Assembly: GCA_019931105.1 (NCBI GenBank)
Contig: JAIOUW010000001.1
Coordinates: forward strand, 496,001 to 560,000
DNA length: 64,000 nt
DNA from: Flavobacteriaceae bacterium NBU2977
GTDB taxonomy: Bacteria; Bacteroidota; Bacteroidia; Flavobacteriales; Flavobacteriaceae
Direction of reading: 5' to 3'
In this document: positions 17,573 through 26,305 of the stretch, piece after piece
How positions within the stretch are numbered: position 1 is the first letter of the stretch
How the letters are laid out: each line of letters begins with the position of its first letter
Made by a program: the position numbers and the translations under genes
Notes under the pieces: model-generated
Seen by the model: the letters and a program-made list of their open reading frames with translations, nothing else
Told to the model about the DNA's origin: nothing
The model's database searches: none

Positions 17573-17580
17573 TTTTTGAT
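17573..17580. repeat. Target-site duplication, right copy
   Basis: An exact copy of TTTTTGAT from 16230-16237, directly after the right inverted repeat. Confidence 0.85.
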
Positions 17581-17689
17581 TAACGAACTACTTATAGAAA
17601 TAAATCATGCCAAATATAACAATAGGTAATTCACCAGTGCCTGTCAGTCCCGTAATACAGGATTGAACTAACTTGAAGGTAATTGATGA

Positions 17690-17941
17690 TTCTAGAACTT
17701 TACAGTACGTCCTTAAGCACGCGAATATCCCGGCGTACGTCTACTTAAGTTTATGGTTCTCCTATCCAAAGTTTAAGTTTTCGAAGTTCGCAAATGCCAA
17801 ACCCACCATATTTCTTCTTTAAGTTGTGGAGTGTAGCCCCAGATAGACCTTATCCTTTGGTACACCTCCGAGCTGCGCATTCTCGTGTGCCCATTCGATG
17901 GTGAAGACAATCTGTAATTCACCGAATTTTGAACGTTTCAT
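17690..17941 (-). pseudogene. Decayed IS3-family orfA (HTH transposase subunit)
   Basis: On the minus strand a 40-codon frame starting at 17941 opens with MKRSKFGELQIVF, matching the N-terminus of IS3-type OrfA (MKRSKFxExQIxF). After its stop, another frame continues with KKKYGGFGICELRKLK, matching the FYxWKKKYGGxxVSELRKLK block, and further on DIRVLKDVL resembles the LDKxMLQDVL end. Middle residues are missing or scrambled and there are stops and frame changes, so this is a remnant. No orfB is seen. Sequence to about 18025 may be the old left end of that element (minus strand GTCTCTTTCCGATAAATAGG), but I cannot identify a matching right end. Confidence 0.7.
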
Positions 17942-18191
17942 AGGAAAATAATAGTTTAAAGCTACACATTCGTTTTACCGAAAAACTCTAGTTTTAAACA
18001 ACCCTATTTATCGGAAAGAGACAATACAAACAAAATCTGAGTCTTGATGCCTAGACACACAAATGTCTTATAGTTATAAGATTATCATAGAGCCGACTCT
18101 ACTAATGAAAACATTTTACAATTCTATAACAGGAAACTTGAGTTAATTAAAAAAATGTCTATGAAACTATGTCTTTTAAGAATTCAAAACA

Positions 18192-18251
18192 GTCCTAGGG
18201 AATAAAAAAGCATTGACTCTCACTGAATAAAGCTTTTTTATTCCCTAGGAC
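18192..18251. repeat. Long inverted repeat after skp (possible bidirectional terminator)
   Basis: Two perfect 20-base arms (18192-18211 and 18232-18251; GTCCTAGGGAATAAAAAAGC and its complement) flank a 20-base loop. It lies 8 bases past the stop of the minus-strand skp gene. As RNA it forms a long hairpin with A/U tracts inside the stem rather than after it. A transcription terminator is the simplest reading. It also marks the boundary between the core envelope operon and the A/T-rich island. Confidence 0.7.
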
Positions 18252-18259
18252 CGAAGTGC

Positions 18260-18769
18260 TTACAATCCCAATTCTTTTTTAACATCGGCCAACAGGTCCT
18301 TGCCCTTGGCGACGATCAGACCAGTGCCCGGTTGTGCATCGATAACATAGTCAAAACCTTGTGCCGCAGCCACTTTTTCAATAGCGGCCTTTGCTTTTTC
18401 AGATATAGGTGCAAACAACTCTTGTTGTTTTTTCTGCATTTCTTGTTGGGCATTCTGTTGAAACTCATTTATACTTTTTTGGTACCCTTGTAGCTCATCA
18501 GCCCTCTTTTTATTTTCTTCTTCCGTTTTCGAGGGAGCCTCGTTCTCATAAAGCGTATATTTATTTTTAAGCTCGGTCATCGAACTTTCTATATCGGCAC
18601 TATAAGTCTCTTGTAATTTCTTTAATTCTGCCTCGGCCGCTTTCATTTCAGGCATTGCGGCCAACAACTGGGTCACATCGATATGGGCGACCTTGCTCTG
18701 AGCCTGGACAAAACCGGTAGCGGCTACAAATAGAACTAGGGCTACGGTTATTTTCTTTACTTGTTTCAT
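18260..18769 (-). CDS. skp: Skp/OmpH-family periplasmic chaperone
   Basis: A 169-residue secreted protein with a classical signal peptide (cut after GFVQA) and a long central coiled coil (about residues 35-125, AEAELKKLQETYSADIESSM then QNAQQEMQKKQQELFAPI). The C-terminal strand VAAAQGFDYVIDAQPG completes the trimer-forming base. Family knowledge: it holds unfolded outer-membrane proteins in the periplasm for BamA. It is the last gene of the uppS-bamA-skp-skp operon, 86 bases after the other skp-like gene. Confidence 0.9.
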   Translation of the reverse strand: MKQVKKITVALVLFVAATGFVQAQSKVAHIDVTQLLAAMPEMKAAEAELKKLQETYSADIESSMTELKNKYTLYENEAPSKTEEENKKRADELQGYQKSINEFQQNAQQEMQKKQQELFAPISEKAKAAIEKVAAAQGFDYVIDAQPGTGLIVAKGKDLLADVKKELGL

Positions 18770-18855
18770 GAGTGTTTAATTAATATTTGAGTTTTATTTT
18801 ATATTTAATGAATGCTGGTCAATGTAAAAAATCGTATTCGCGAATCTTTTCTTTT

Positions 18856-19692
18856 TTAGTTGATACTATCTTTTGGCACTTCTTCCAATTCTTGTTTTCT
18901 TGCATTTTTCTTGGCCTCTCGCTCTTCCAAGAGTTTTTTCCTTCTGGCCTCGTAGGCTTTCTTACGTTCTTCTCTTGCCTTTAATTGTTCCGCCCTTTTC
19001 TCTTCCGCGGTTTTTTCCCTGGCTTCTTGCGCCTGCTTTGCCTTCTCTTGTCTTTCCAATAACGCGTCGGATGGAGTATCGTCTACCTCTTCGCCTTCAA
19101 AGTCCTCCAGACTGTTTCTTGTATCCGCTTTTTTTCTAGGCGCACTTACTTTTCTTGTCCGCGCTATTCCCCTTAGAATGATATCGCTTATATCATGTCT
19201 TTTTTCGGAGTACAACATTACGACATCCGCCGATTTATCAAAAATAAAATCATACTTTTTATTGGCCCCTATTTTCTGTACTTCGTTGAATACCTGATCT
19301 TGGATCGGTTGGATCAACCTGCGCTTTTGTAGCACCAGATCACCCTGAGGTCCGAATCGATCTTGTTGATACCCGATCATTTCTTTTTCAAGGATCTGTA
19401 TTTCCTCTTCCCGCTCACTGATCAATTCGTCGGTCAGCAACACTTTTTCGGCCATAAGATCTTTCTTCATCTGGTCTATGACACTCTGCTGCTGTTCGAT
19501 CTCCACTTTCCATTTTTGCACCTTATCGGCCAATTGCTCGTTGGCCTCGCGATATTCTTCGACATTCTCCAATATATATTCCATATCGACATAGGCTATT
19601 CGAACGCCTCTCGCCTGTGCAAGGGCATACGATGAAAAAAGCACTATCCCTAAAAATAAAAGAACGTTTGATTTTGTCTTTACAAGTTTCAT
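18856..19692 (-). CDS. Skp/OmpH-family periplasmic protein with charged C-terminal tail
   Basis: A 278-residue Skp-like protein with signal peptide (SSYALAQ). Residues 30-180 follow the OmpH pattern (RIAYVDMEYILENVEEY opening, coiled coil, KKYDFIFDKSADVVML closing). Unlike the shorter skp next to it, it has about 100 extra residues that are almost all charged (repeated EERKKAYEARRKKLLEERE). The longer tail is common in the first of the two tandem copies in Flavobacteriaceae. ATG 19692 is used; the GTG one codon earlier is less likely. It lies 86 bases after bamA. Confidence 0.85.
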   Translation of the reverse strand: MKLVKTKSNVLLFLGIVLFSSYALAQARGVRIAYVDMEYILENVEEYREANEQLADKVQKWKVEIEQQQSVIDQMKKDLMAEKVLLTDELISEREEEIQILEKEMIGYQQDRFGPQGDLVLQKRRLIQPIQDQVFNEVQKIGANKKYDFIFDKSADVVMLYSEKRHDISDIILRGIARTRKVSAPRKKADTRNSLEDFEGEEVDDTPSDALLERQEKAKQAQEAREKTAEEKRAEQLKAREERKKAYEARRKKLLEEREAKKNARKQELEEVPKDSIN

Positions 19693-19778
19693 CACTAAAT
19701 CGTTTTATCCAATAGAAAATATCGTGCCAAAAATGCTAAAACCTTTATAATGAAGTAATTAGCCTGACACAATTTTTT

Positions 19779-22391
19779 TTAAAACTGCTGGCCGATTATG
19801 AAGTGTGTTTCCCATCCGTGTGCCCCTGTCTCTTGGCCCGTGTTATCGGAATCGAAGCCGTAGCCAAAATCGATGCCCAATAAACCAAATGCCGGCATAA
19901 AAATACGTAGCCCCACACCAGCCGATCGTTTAACTTCAAACGGATTAAACTGCTGAAAATTGTTGAAAGCATTACCAGCTTCTAGAAAAGTGAGCATATA
20001 AATCGATGCCGAAGGCTTTAATGTCAGCGGATATCTCAATTCTAAGGAGAATTTATTATACACCAATCCACCTTCTTGTCTCCCTGTCAATGGATCTATA
20101 GGCGTCAACGATTGATTTTCATAACCTCGTAATTGAATAACGTCACGACCGTCCAAGGTGAAATTGCCAAGGCCATCACCCCCAACAAAGAAACGCTCAA
20201 AAGGCACATCGCCGACATCATGGTTATAGGCCCCTAAAAACCCGAATTCGGCATTGGTTCGAAGCACCAATGATTTGTCATCGCGACCGGCCAAAGTGGT
20301 GTACCAATCTCCTTTAAAATTAATCTTATAGTACTCCAACCACTTGAACCGCTCCTCCTCAAGTTTTTCACGTTGACTATTCAAAATAGGTACTCTAGGA
20401 TCGTTTTGTTCCAAATCACGAATCTCTTCCAATAGAGAACTGCTTTCATCTCTTATCGCCCTGAAATCTTTGTTGCTGAACAGCGAATACGGAGGGGTCA
20501 ATTTAGCTGTTACCGAGAAATTCGAGCCTGATCTTGGATATATGCGACCTCCTCCGGTGGCATTTCTTGAAATTCCAAAAGTATAGGTAAAAGAGTTTGA
20601 TTTTCCGTTACCAAAACTAAAGAGGCCTATGTTGTAGTTCTTAAAATCATACAATTGATAGCCCAATGAGTGCGATACGGTAAAAAAGTCGTCGGGCCAT
20701 TGTACCCTTTTGGCAAGCCCTGCGCTTACCCCTGTTATCGCAAATTGTCGTGATTTATCAATATTACGCGTTCTGAAATCATACGAGAATTGCTGGGTTC
20801 GCGAAATCGAAAGATTGAAACGCACCGGTTTCACCCCACCCAACCATGGTTCTGAAAAATTAAGGCTATACACCCTAAAAGTACGGCTCGCCTGCAAACG
20901 CAACGCAAATGTCTGCCCGTCACCCATCGGCACCGGTTTGTAGGCCTCGCCCTTGAATAGGTTCTGAATCGAAAAATTGCTGAAGGAAAGGCCAAGTGTA
21001 CCGATAAAACCACCGCCGCCATAGCCACCCTGCAATTCTATTTGGCTCGAACCGGCCTCGACCAAACTATAATTGATATCAACGGTTCCTTCATTCGGGT
21101 TGGCATTGCCGACCTCGGGTTTGATGTTTTCAGCATCAAAAAAGCCAAGCTGACCTAGTTCACGGATACTTCTAATTATATCGGACTTGTTATACTTTTG
21201 GCCCGGTCTTGTACGCAGTTCCCTAAAAATAACATGGTCATTGGTCTTGTCGTTACCGCTAACCGTAATATGGTTCAAGAAGGTCTCTTTACCCTCGATA
21301 ATACGAATCTCGAAATTGATCGTATCGTTCTCGGCAGAAACTTCTACAGGATTGATATTTGAGAACAGATATCCGTTATTTTGATAGGCATTGGTCAAAT
21401 CGAATGCATCTGGATCCGAATCATCGGCAACGCGTTCGCGCAATAACACACCATTATAGGTATCACCTTTCTTGATACCCAATATAGCGGCCAATTCACG
21501 ATCGGTATAGACCGTATTGCCCACAAAATCGATATCGCCAAAATAGTATTTGTTACCCTCTTCTACCTTGATCTTGATATCTATATTGTTATCATCTACC
21601 TTGATGATCGAATCTGAAAGCACCCTGGCATCACGATAACCGTTTTCAGCATATTTGTCGACCAAAAGATTAAGGTCGTTCTCATAATCATCGCGAATGA
21701 ACTTCGATTTTTTCCAAAATCTTCCAAATCTTTTTTCTTTGGTCTTTTTCATGGCCTTACGCAGCTTCTTGGCCTTTATCTTTTCGTTGCCTTCAAATAC
21801 GATATCGCGGATCTTGACCTTATCGCCTTTCTTGATATTGATTACCATATTTTGGGTGTTGTCGCCCACGGTATCCTTTGCGGTAACTATATTGACCTGG
21901 GCATTTAAATACCCTTGTTTCTTATATTTGTTTTGAAGGTAGTTTTTAGAGTTGGCAATAAGGCTCTGCGTAATCTTCTTTCCTTTTTTTAAATCGGTAT
22001 CTTTTAAAAGCTCATCTACTTTTCGTTCCTTAACCCCATATATTGTTACATTCGACAATGTAGGGCGTTCAAGAATATTCAGCTCAAGGAAAATGTTTTC
22101 CCCTTGAATGTCGGTAATGAAAAATTTAATATCGGAGAAGAGCTCAAGGCCCCAGAGCTTGTTTATGACCTCACTTATCTGATCACCTGGCACGGTAATG
22201 GGCTGGCCGACCCTAAGACCCGTGTACGTTTTGACGGTCTGCTCGTTGTAACTTTGGAGCCCGGTGACTTCCAGACCACCCAAAATATACTTTTTGCCAT
22301 CTTCATAAGAGAAGTCTTGAGCTAAAGTAAAGGTGGTGGTCAAAAATAGTAGTAGAATAAATAAAGGCCCAAGCGGAATGAACCTTTTCAT
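19779..22391 (-). CDS. bamA: Outer membrane protein assembly factor BamA
   Basis: An 870-residue Omp85 protein: signal peptide (about 1-24), five POTRA domains (about 25-410, e.g. GGLEVTGLQSYNEQTVKTYTG, VKIRDIVFEGNEKIKAKKLR, KYYFGDIDFVGNTVYTDREL), and a 16-strand barrel (about 440-870). Barrel motifs include GGYGGGGFIGTLGLSF at its start, the ERFFVGGDGLGNFTLDG/QLRGYE region, and a C-terminal WETHFIIGQQF ending in aromatic Phe. It is the essential insertase for outer-membrane beta-barrels. An insertion of about 60 charged residues (RDLEQNDPRVPILNSQREKL) lies in a barrel loop. ATG 22391 starts 4 bases after uppS stops; a TTG start upstream would overlap uppS. Confidence 0.95.
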   Translation of the reverse strand: MKRFIPLGPLFILLLFLTTTFTLAQDFSYEDGKKYILGGLEVTGLQSYNEQTVKTYTGLRVGQPITVPGDQISEVINKLWGLELFSDIKFFITDIQGENIFLELNILERPTLSNVTIYGVKERKVDELLKDTDLKKGKKITQSLIANSKNYLQNKYKKQGYLNAQVNIVTAKDTVGDNTQNMVINIKKGDKVKIRDIVFEGNEKIKAKKLRKAMKKTKEKRFGRFWKKSKFIRDDYENDLNLLVDKYAENGYRDARVLSDSIIKVDDNNIDIKIKVEEGNKYYFGDIDFVGNTVYTDRELAAILGIKKGDTYNGVLLRERVADDSDPDAFDLTNAYQNNGYLFSNINPVEVSAENDTINFEIRIIEGKETFLNHITVSGNDKTNDHVIFRELRTRPGQKYNKSDIIRSIRELGQLGFFDAENIKPEVGNANPNEGTVDINYSLVEAGSSQIELQGGYGGGGFIGTLGLSFSNFSIQNLFKGEAYKPVPMGDGQTFALRLQASRTFRVYSLNFSEPWLGGVKPVRFNLSISRTQQFSYDFRTRNIDKSRQFAITGVSAGLAKRVQWPDDFFTVSHSLGYQLYDFKNYNIGLFSFGNGKSNSFTYTFGISRNATGGGRIYPRSGSNFSVTAKLTPPYSLFSNKDFRAIRDESSSLLEEIRDLEQNDPRVPILNSQREKLEEERFKWLEYYKINFKGDWYTTLAGRDDKSLVLRTNAEFGFLGAYNHDVGDVPFERFFVGGDGLGNFTLDGRDVIQLRGYENQSLTPIDPLTGRQEGGLVYNKFSLELRYPLTLKPSASIYMLTFLEAGNAFNNFQQFNPFEVKRSAGVGLRIFMPAFGLLGIDFGYGFDSDNTGQETGAHGWETHFIIGQQF

Positions 22392-22395
22392 AACG

Positions 22396-23136
22396 CTAGT
22401 TGAGTTGTTCGCTAGTTTTTCCAAATCGTCGTTCTCTGTTCTGGTAATTTCTTATGGCCCCCACTAAATGATGCTCTGTAAAATCGGGCCAAAAAACCTC
22501 AATAAAATATAATTCGGCATACGCTATCTGCCAAAGCAAAAAATTGCTGATCCTATGCTCCCCACTGGTACGGATCAACAAATCTACATCTGGCAAATTG
22601 CGCGTGTAAAGATGGTCATTAATAATGGTTTCATCAATACTTTCGGGCGAAATTATATTATTTTTAACTTTGCTGGAAATCAACCGAATGGCGGTCTTCA
22701 ATTCTTCCCTAGCACCATAATTAAGGGCAAGTGTCAATGTCAATCCTGTATTGCTTTTGGTTTTTTCCTTCACCTCTTCAAGTTCACGAAAGGCTTTTTT
22801 GGGCAGCAAGGTAATATCTCCTATTGTATTTAAGCGAACATTGTTTTCAACGAGGGTGTTTAGTTCTTTACGCAGCGAGGACACCAATATCTTCATCAGT
22901 GTGTCCACTTCCAATTTGGGGCGTTTCCAGTTTTCGGTTGAAAAGGTATACAGGGTAAGGTATTCAATATTGAGTTTTACACAACTTTCAACCGTTCTTC
23001 TTACCGTCGCGACTCCATTTTCATGCCCGAAAACACGAAGCTTCCCTTTCTTTTTGGCCCATCGGCCGTTACCGTCCATGATAATTGCAATATGCCTCGG
23101 AAGATTGGTTCCTTTAATGTCTTCAATGGTATACAT
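22396..23136 (-). CDS. uppS: Isoprenyl transferase (undecaprenyl diphosphate synthase)
   Basis: A 246-residue cis-prenyltransferase that makes undecaprenyl diphosphate, the lipid carrier for peptidoglycan and O-antigen. Motifs: IAIIMDGNGRWAKKK (catalytic Asp21, phosphate-binding GNGR), HENG (38-41), TLYTFSTENWKRP near 75, and LLIRTSGEHRISNFLLWQ near 192 with the C-terminal ExxWPDF. It is full length. It lies 8 bases after the DUF6089 gene and 4 bases before bamA, the usual gene order in Flavobacteriaceae. Confidence 0.97.
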   Translation of the reverse strand: MYTIEDIKGTNLPRHIAIIMDGNGRWAKKKGKLRVFGHENGVATVRRTVESCVKLNIEYLTLYTFSTENWKRPKLEVDTLMKILVSSLRKELNTLVENNVRLNTIGDITLLPKKAFRELEEVKEKTKSNTGLTLTLALNYGAREELKTAIRLISSKVKNNIISPESIDETIINDHLYTRNLPDVDLLIRTSGEHRISNFLLWQIAYAELYFIEVFWPDFTEHHLVGAIRNYQNRERRFGKTSEQLN

Positions 23137-23144
23137 AACTCGAA

Positions 23145-23840
23145 TTACTCAAAACAATCACCGCAAGGTACTCTACCAAAGGTATATGTAAAAGTAATTC
23201 CTGAAAAAACATACCAATCTTTACTGTTGGTATTACCAAAATCGACATCGATTTGCTGACTTATATTGGATTTTGAAGGATTACTGGCATCAAGATTATC
23301 TGTAAAGGTATAGCGCGCGCCGACTTCGGCCCCAATGATAAATTGCTGCCCTACCCTTAATTTCATACCAATGGTCATCGGTACTGCAAATGAACCATCT
23401 TGCTGGTTGGCGTTGACCAACTGTCCGGCGTTAATATAATTGTAGTCATATCTAAAATAGGTCACACCTGTATATAGATAAGGTGTAAATGCGGGGCCCA
23501 ATTTGTGAAGGTTGTATTCCACAAAATTGAACTCCAAGCCGGCCGAGGCTTCAAAAACAGTATTGTCGACCACAAAGCCTCTTTGCTTTCGTGAAGAAAG
23601 GTTCGATTTCGAGTCGTCTGCCGTGAACTTTCCGCGAATCAAGCTTGCCCGCCAGGCGTATCTTTTGCTAGCGTTCCATTTAAAAAGGCCTCCATAGGCA
23701 AGATTCGAAGGTAGAATGTAATTTGTCCTTCCTACATCTCCGATCATATTTGCTCCTCCCGCAAACAAGCCGATTTCATACATTTGGGCACTGCCCTGGA
23801 CTGCAAATACCAAAAAAATCAGGACAAAACATTTTTTCAT
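23145..23840 (-). CDS. DUF6089-family outer-membrane beta-barrel protein
   Basis: A 231-residue secreted protein (signal peptide ending QGSAQ). The body is made of alternating amphipathic strands (MYEIGLFAGGANMIGDVG, YEAxxGLEFNFVEYN-like, FIIGAEVGARYTFTDNLDA), consistent with an eight- to ten-stranded barrel; it ends FGRVPCGDCFE. In Bacteroidota this family precedes uppS-bamA, which suggests a role in outer-membrane assembly, but no function has been shown to my knowledge. ATG 23840 is used; a GTG 33 bases upstream would add residues before the signal peptide. Confidence 0.8.
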   Translation of the reverse strand: MKKCFVLIFLVFAVQGSAQMYEIGLFAGGANMIGDVGRTNYILPSNLAYGGLFKWNASKRYAWRASLIRGKFTADDSKSNLSSRKQRGFVVDNTVFEASAGLEFNFVEYNLHKLGPAFTPYLYTGVTYFRYDYNYINAGQLVNANQQDGSFAVPMTIGMKLRVGQQFIIGAEVGARYTFTDNLDASNPSKSNISQQIDVDFGNTNSKDWYVFSGITFTYTFGRVPCGDCFE

Positions 23841-23953
23841 GAATAGTAAAAGTTTGTAAGGGCAATTTTTCACATCGATAATTGAACACCCGGTTTACAT
23901 ACCGTTCTCACTTGATAAACAGGTTTTAGGCGTATTTATTGCTTTTTGGAAGT

Positions 23954-24835
23954 CTAATTGCGTCGGTCTTCACCCCATAAAAGTTTCTTACGAAGCGTTT
24001 TCAAAAAACTTTCAGAGGTATATTCTATCATTTTTATCGTGAATTCGGCCTTCTTGATCGTTATTTGTTGACCGTTGGCCACCGACGCTATTCGCGAATC
24101 AAGGGAGACCAAATGATTTTCTTCACGACCGGAAACTTTGAGTCGTATCTCGGTATCGTCAGAAATAACCAGCGGCCTGGCATTCAGGTTATGCGGGGCA
24201 ATCGGTGTCAAAACCAATGATTTGGCCGTAGGTACGATAACCGGCCCGCCGCAGCTCAACGAATAGCCCGTAGAGCCGGTAGGCGTCGATATTATCAAAC
24301 CGTCGGCCCAATAAGAGGTCAGGTATTCATCGTTCAGATAGGTCTCGACGGTAATCATCGAGGTAGTATCTTTTCTACTTACGGTAACCTCGTTCAAGGC
24401 AAAGTTCAAATCGTTGAACTCAGGTATATCACAATCTGAGCTAACGCTCACCAAGCTTCGTTCGACAATATGGTAATCGCCCTTTACAAATTCTTGAACC
24501 ACTTTTCTCACATCTTCTTTGGAAAAAGTCGATAAGAAACCCAGCCTACCCGTATTTACACCGACAATCGGAATTCCGAGATCCCTAACATAAGTGGTCG
24601 CGCGCAAAATGGTGCCGTCACCTCCAAAACTTACGAACATGTCGAACGAGCCGTCCAATCCATCGTGCTCTGTAAAGGTTCGGTAGGTCTTTGCACTGCG
24701 GTTATCTTTCAATAACCTGTAAAAATCATTTTCTAGGTGAGCTTCCGCAGCTATCTTGTCAAGTTCATCAAGAAATTCTACAACGTAGTCAAGAGCCATA
24801 TCTTGATACGTTTGACCGTAAATAGCTACTTTCAT
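23954..24835 (-). CDS. nadK: NAD kinase
   Basis: A 293-residue ATP-dependent NAD kinase making NADP; cytosolic. The GGDGT motif is at residues 71-75 (SFGGDGTILRAT), and the second conserved region ISTPTGSTGYSLSCGGP is near 180, followed by PLVISDDTEI. It is full length. It begins 5 bases after the CBS-domain gene and is co-transcribed with it; DUF6089-uppS-bamA follow after 113 bases. Confidence 0.96.
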   Translation of the reverse strand: MKVAIYGQTYQDMALDYVVEFLDELDKIAAEAHLENDFYRLLKDNRSAKTYRTFTEHDGLDGSFDMFVSFGGDGTILRATTYVRDLGIPIVGVNTGRLGFLSTFSKEDVRKVVQEFVKGDYHIVERSLVSVSSDCDIPEFNDLNFALNEVTVSRKDTTSMITVETYLNDEYLTSYWADGLIISTPTGSTGYSLSCGGPVIVPTAKSLVLTPIAPHNLNARPLVISDDTEIRLKVSGREENHLVSLDSRIASVANGQQITIKKAEFTIKMIEYTSESFLKTLRKKLLWGEDRRN

Positions 24836-24840
24836 ACTTG

Positions 24841-25497
24841 CTATACGTTGAGATATTTGTCCAAATAGTCGGAACGCTGTTTCAGATCTTCAAGAAATTG
24901 ATCATCGGTATTGCCGAAAAGCACATTGTAATTATACCTTCTAAAAGTTTGTAGAATCTCGTTCAGGTTGGTCGAATTGATTTTTACGGTAACCTGAATG
25001 ACGTCGTTTCTCATATCGGTAATAAAACCACCTATCAGCTTGGCATTATTGCTCTCAATAATCTGGGCAATTTCACTAAAGGAATAATCTTTGATACCTT
25101 TGGCCACAACGATAATACCACCAGGTTCGGTAAAAAATGGAGTGTCTATGAAAACACTTACGACGTCGGTCAAGTCATAATGCCCCAATACCGATTCCTG
25201 ATCATCCAATACGGGTACCAAGTTCGCCTCGTTTCGCGCAAAGGTTTCAAGAACATCCAACCAATTGGTGTCCTTGTCCACAAAAAAAGATTCAAGGGTA
25301 TAGCGATAATCGGCTATCTTTTCTTCCTTCCTGAAATTTTGCACATCGTTACCGCTCAAAACACCAAGAAACCTATCTTTTTCTACTACGGTTGCATGCG
25401 AAAAGGTACTGTCCTTAAAAAAACGGATTATATCATTCATGGAATCCTCCATGCTAAAAACCGGGATGTTGGGTACAATAAGATCCTGAATGTGCAT
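24841..25497 (-). CDS. CBS-domain protein
   Basis: A 218-residue protein with a CBS pair (about residues 1-135: [44 protein letters not shown]). An ACT-like region follows (about 140-210: [27 protein letters not shown]). CBS pairs bind adenosyl nucleotides; the protein sits directly upstream of nadK, which suggests nucleotide-sensing linked to NADP supply (inference). No transporter or enzyme domain is attached. Confidence 0.85.
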   Translation of the reverse strand: MHIQDLIVPNIPVFSMEDSMNDIIRFFKDSTFSHATVVEKDRFLGVLSGNDVQNFRKEEKIADYRYTLESFFVDKDTNWLDVLETFARNEANLVPVLDDQESVLGHYDLTDVVSVFIDTPFFTEPGGIIVVAKGIKDYSFSEIAQIIESNNAKLIGGFITDMRNDVIQVTVKINSTNLNEILQTFRRYNYNVLFGNTDDQFLEDLKQRSDYLDKYLNV

Positions 25498-25520
25498 AGT
25501 TCTAAATATAACGCAAAATA

Positions 25521-25528
25521 CAAATATA
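25521..25528 (-). promoter_or_regulatory. Candidate -7 box for the CBS-nadK transcript
   Basis: On the minus strand the bases read TATATTTG, fitting TAnnTTTG, 24 bases before the CBS gene ATG. No clear -33 element at normal spacing was seen. Confidence 0.4.
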
Positions 25529-25554
25529 AAATATCAAAAGGCATGCCTAATTTG

Positions 25555-25562
25555 TATTTTTG
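25555..25562 (+). promoter_or_regulatory. Candidate -7 box for pdxJ
   Basis: TATTTTTG fits TAnnTTTG and lies 27 bases before the pdxJ ATG. A -33 TTG at normal spacing was not seen. The minus-strand CBS promoter lies just upstream, so this is a divergent control region. Confidence 0.45.
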
Positions 25563-25588
25563 CCCTGAACAAAAAGGATATTGACCCC

Positions 25589-26305
25589 ATGGCAAAACTT
25601 AGTGTAAACGTCAATAAAATAGCTACACTTCGAAATTCAAGAGGTGGAAACGTGCCCGACTTGATCAAGGTTGCATCTGATGTTGAGAGATTTGGAGCCC
25701 AAGGTATCACAATCCACCCGCGACCCGATGAACGACATATTCGCTATCAAGACGCTAGGGACCTTAAAAAGACCGTCAAGACAGAATTCAATATTGAGGG
25801 CAACCCAATCCAAAAGTTCGTAGACCTTGTTTTAGAAGTCGGTCCGACCCAGGTCACTTTGGTGCCCGACGCAGTCGATGCCATTACCTCGAATGCCGGT
25901 TGGGATACCGTCGAGCATCGTTCATTTCTCAAAGATGTCATTACCACTTTTAAGAAAAACGGCATCCGTACATCGATTTTTGTCGATGCCGATGTCAAGA
26001 TGATCGAAGGGGCGGCCGCCACGGGTACGGATCGTATCGAATTATATACCGAAAGCTATGCACAAAAGTATGCGACAGGTGCACACGGCGAAGCGGTCTC
26101 CCCATTTACAGAAGTTGCTAAAATTGCCCATTCACTGGGACTCGGCGTAAATGCCGGACATGACCTAAGCCTCGACAATATCAAATTTTTTAAAGAGAAC
26201 GTACCCTATTTGCTGGAAGTATCCATTGGTCATGCCCTGATTTGCGAGTCATTGTATCTCGGACTCGACAATGTGATAAACATGTATTTGAACAAGCTGA
26301 AATGA
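25589..26305 (+). CDS. pdxJ: Pyridoxine 5'-phosphate synthase
   Basis: A 238-residue TIM-barrel enzyme that condenses 3-amino-2-oxopropyl phosphate with deoxyxylulose 5-phosphate to make pyridoxine 5'-phosphate (vitamin B6). Typical blocks: [18 protein letters not shown] at the N-terminus, [17 protein letters not shown] near 45-60, ELYTESYA near 150, and [14 protein letters not shown] near 188. Several earlier in-frame codons exist, but the ATG at 25589 gives the standard N-terminus. It overlaps the next hydrolase gene by 4 bases. Confidence 0.97.
   Translation: MAKLSVNVNKIATLRNSRGGNVPDLIKVASDVERFGAQGITIHPRPDERHIRYQDARDLKKTVKTEFNIEGNPIQKFVDLVLEVGPTQVTLVPDAVDAITSNAGWDTVEHRSFLKDVITTFKKNGIRTSIFVDADVKMIEGAAATGTDRIELYTESYAQKYATGAHGEAVSPFTEVAKIAHSLGLGVNAGHDLSLDNIKFFKENVPYLLEVSIGHALICESLYLGLDNVINMYLNKLK

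Noticed and set aside
8293-18259. O-antigen biosynthesis cluster
   Set aside because: One ligase-like gene is present, but no sugar-nucleotide enzymes or flippase are in the island.
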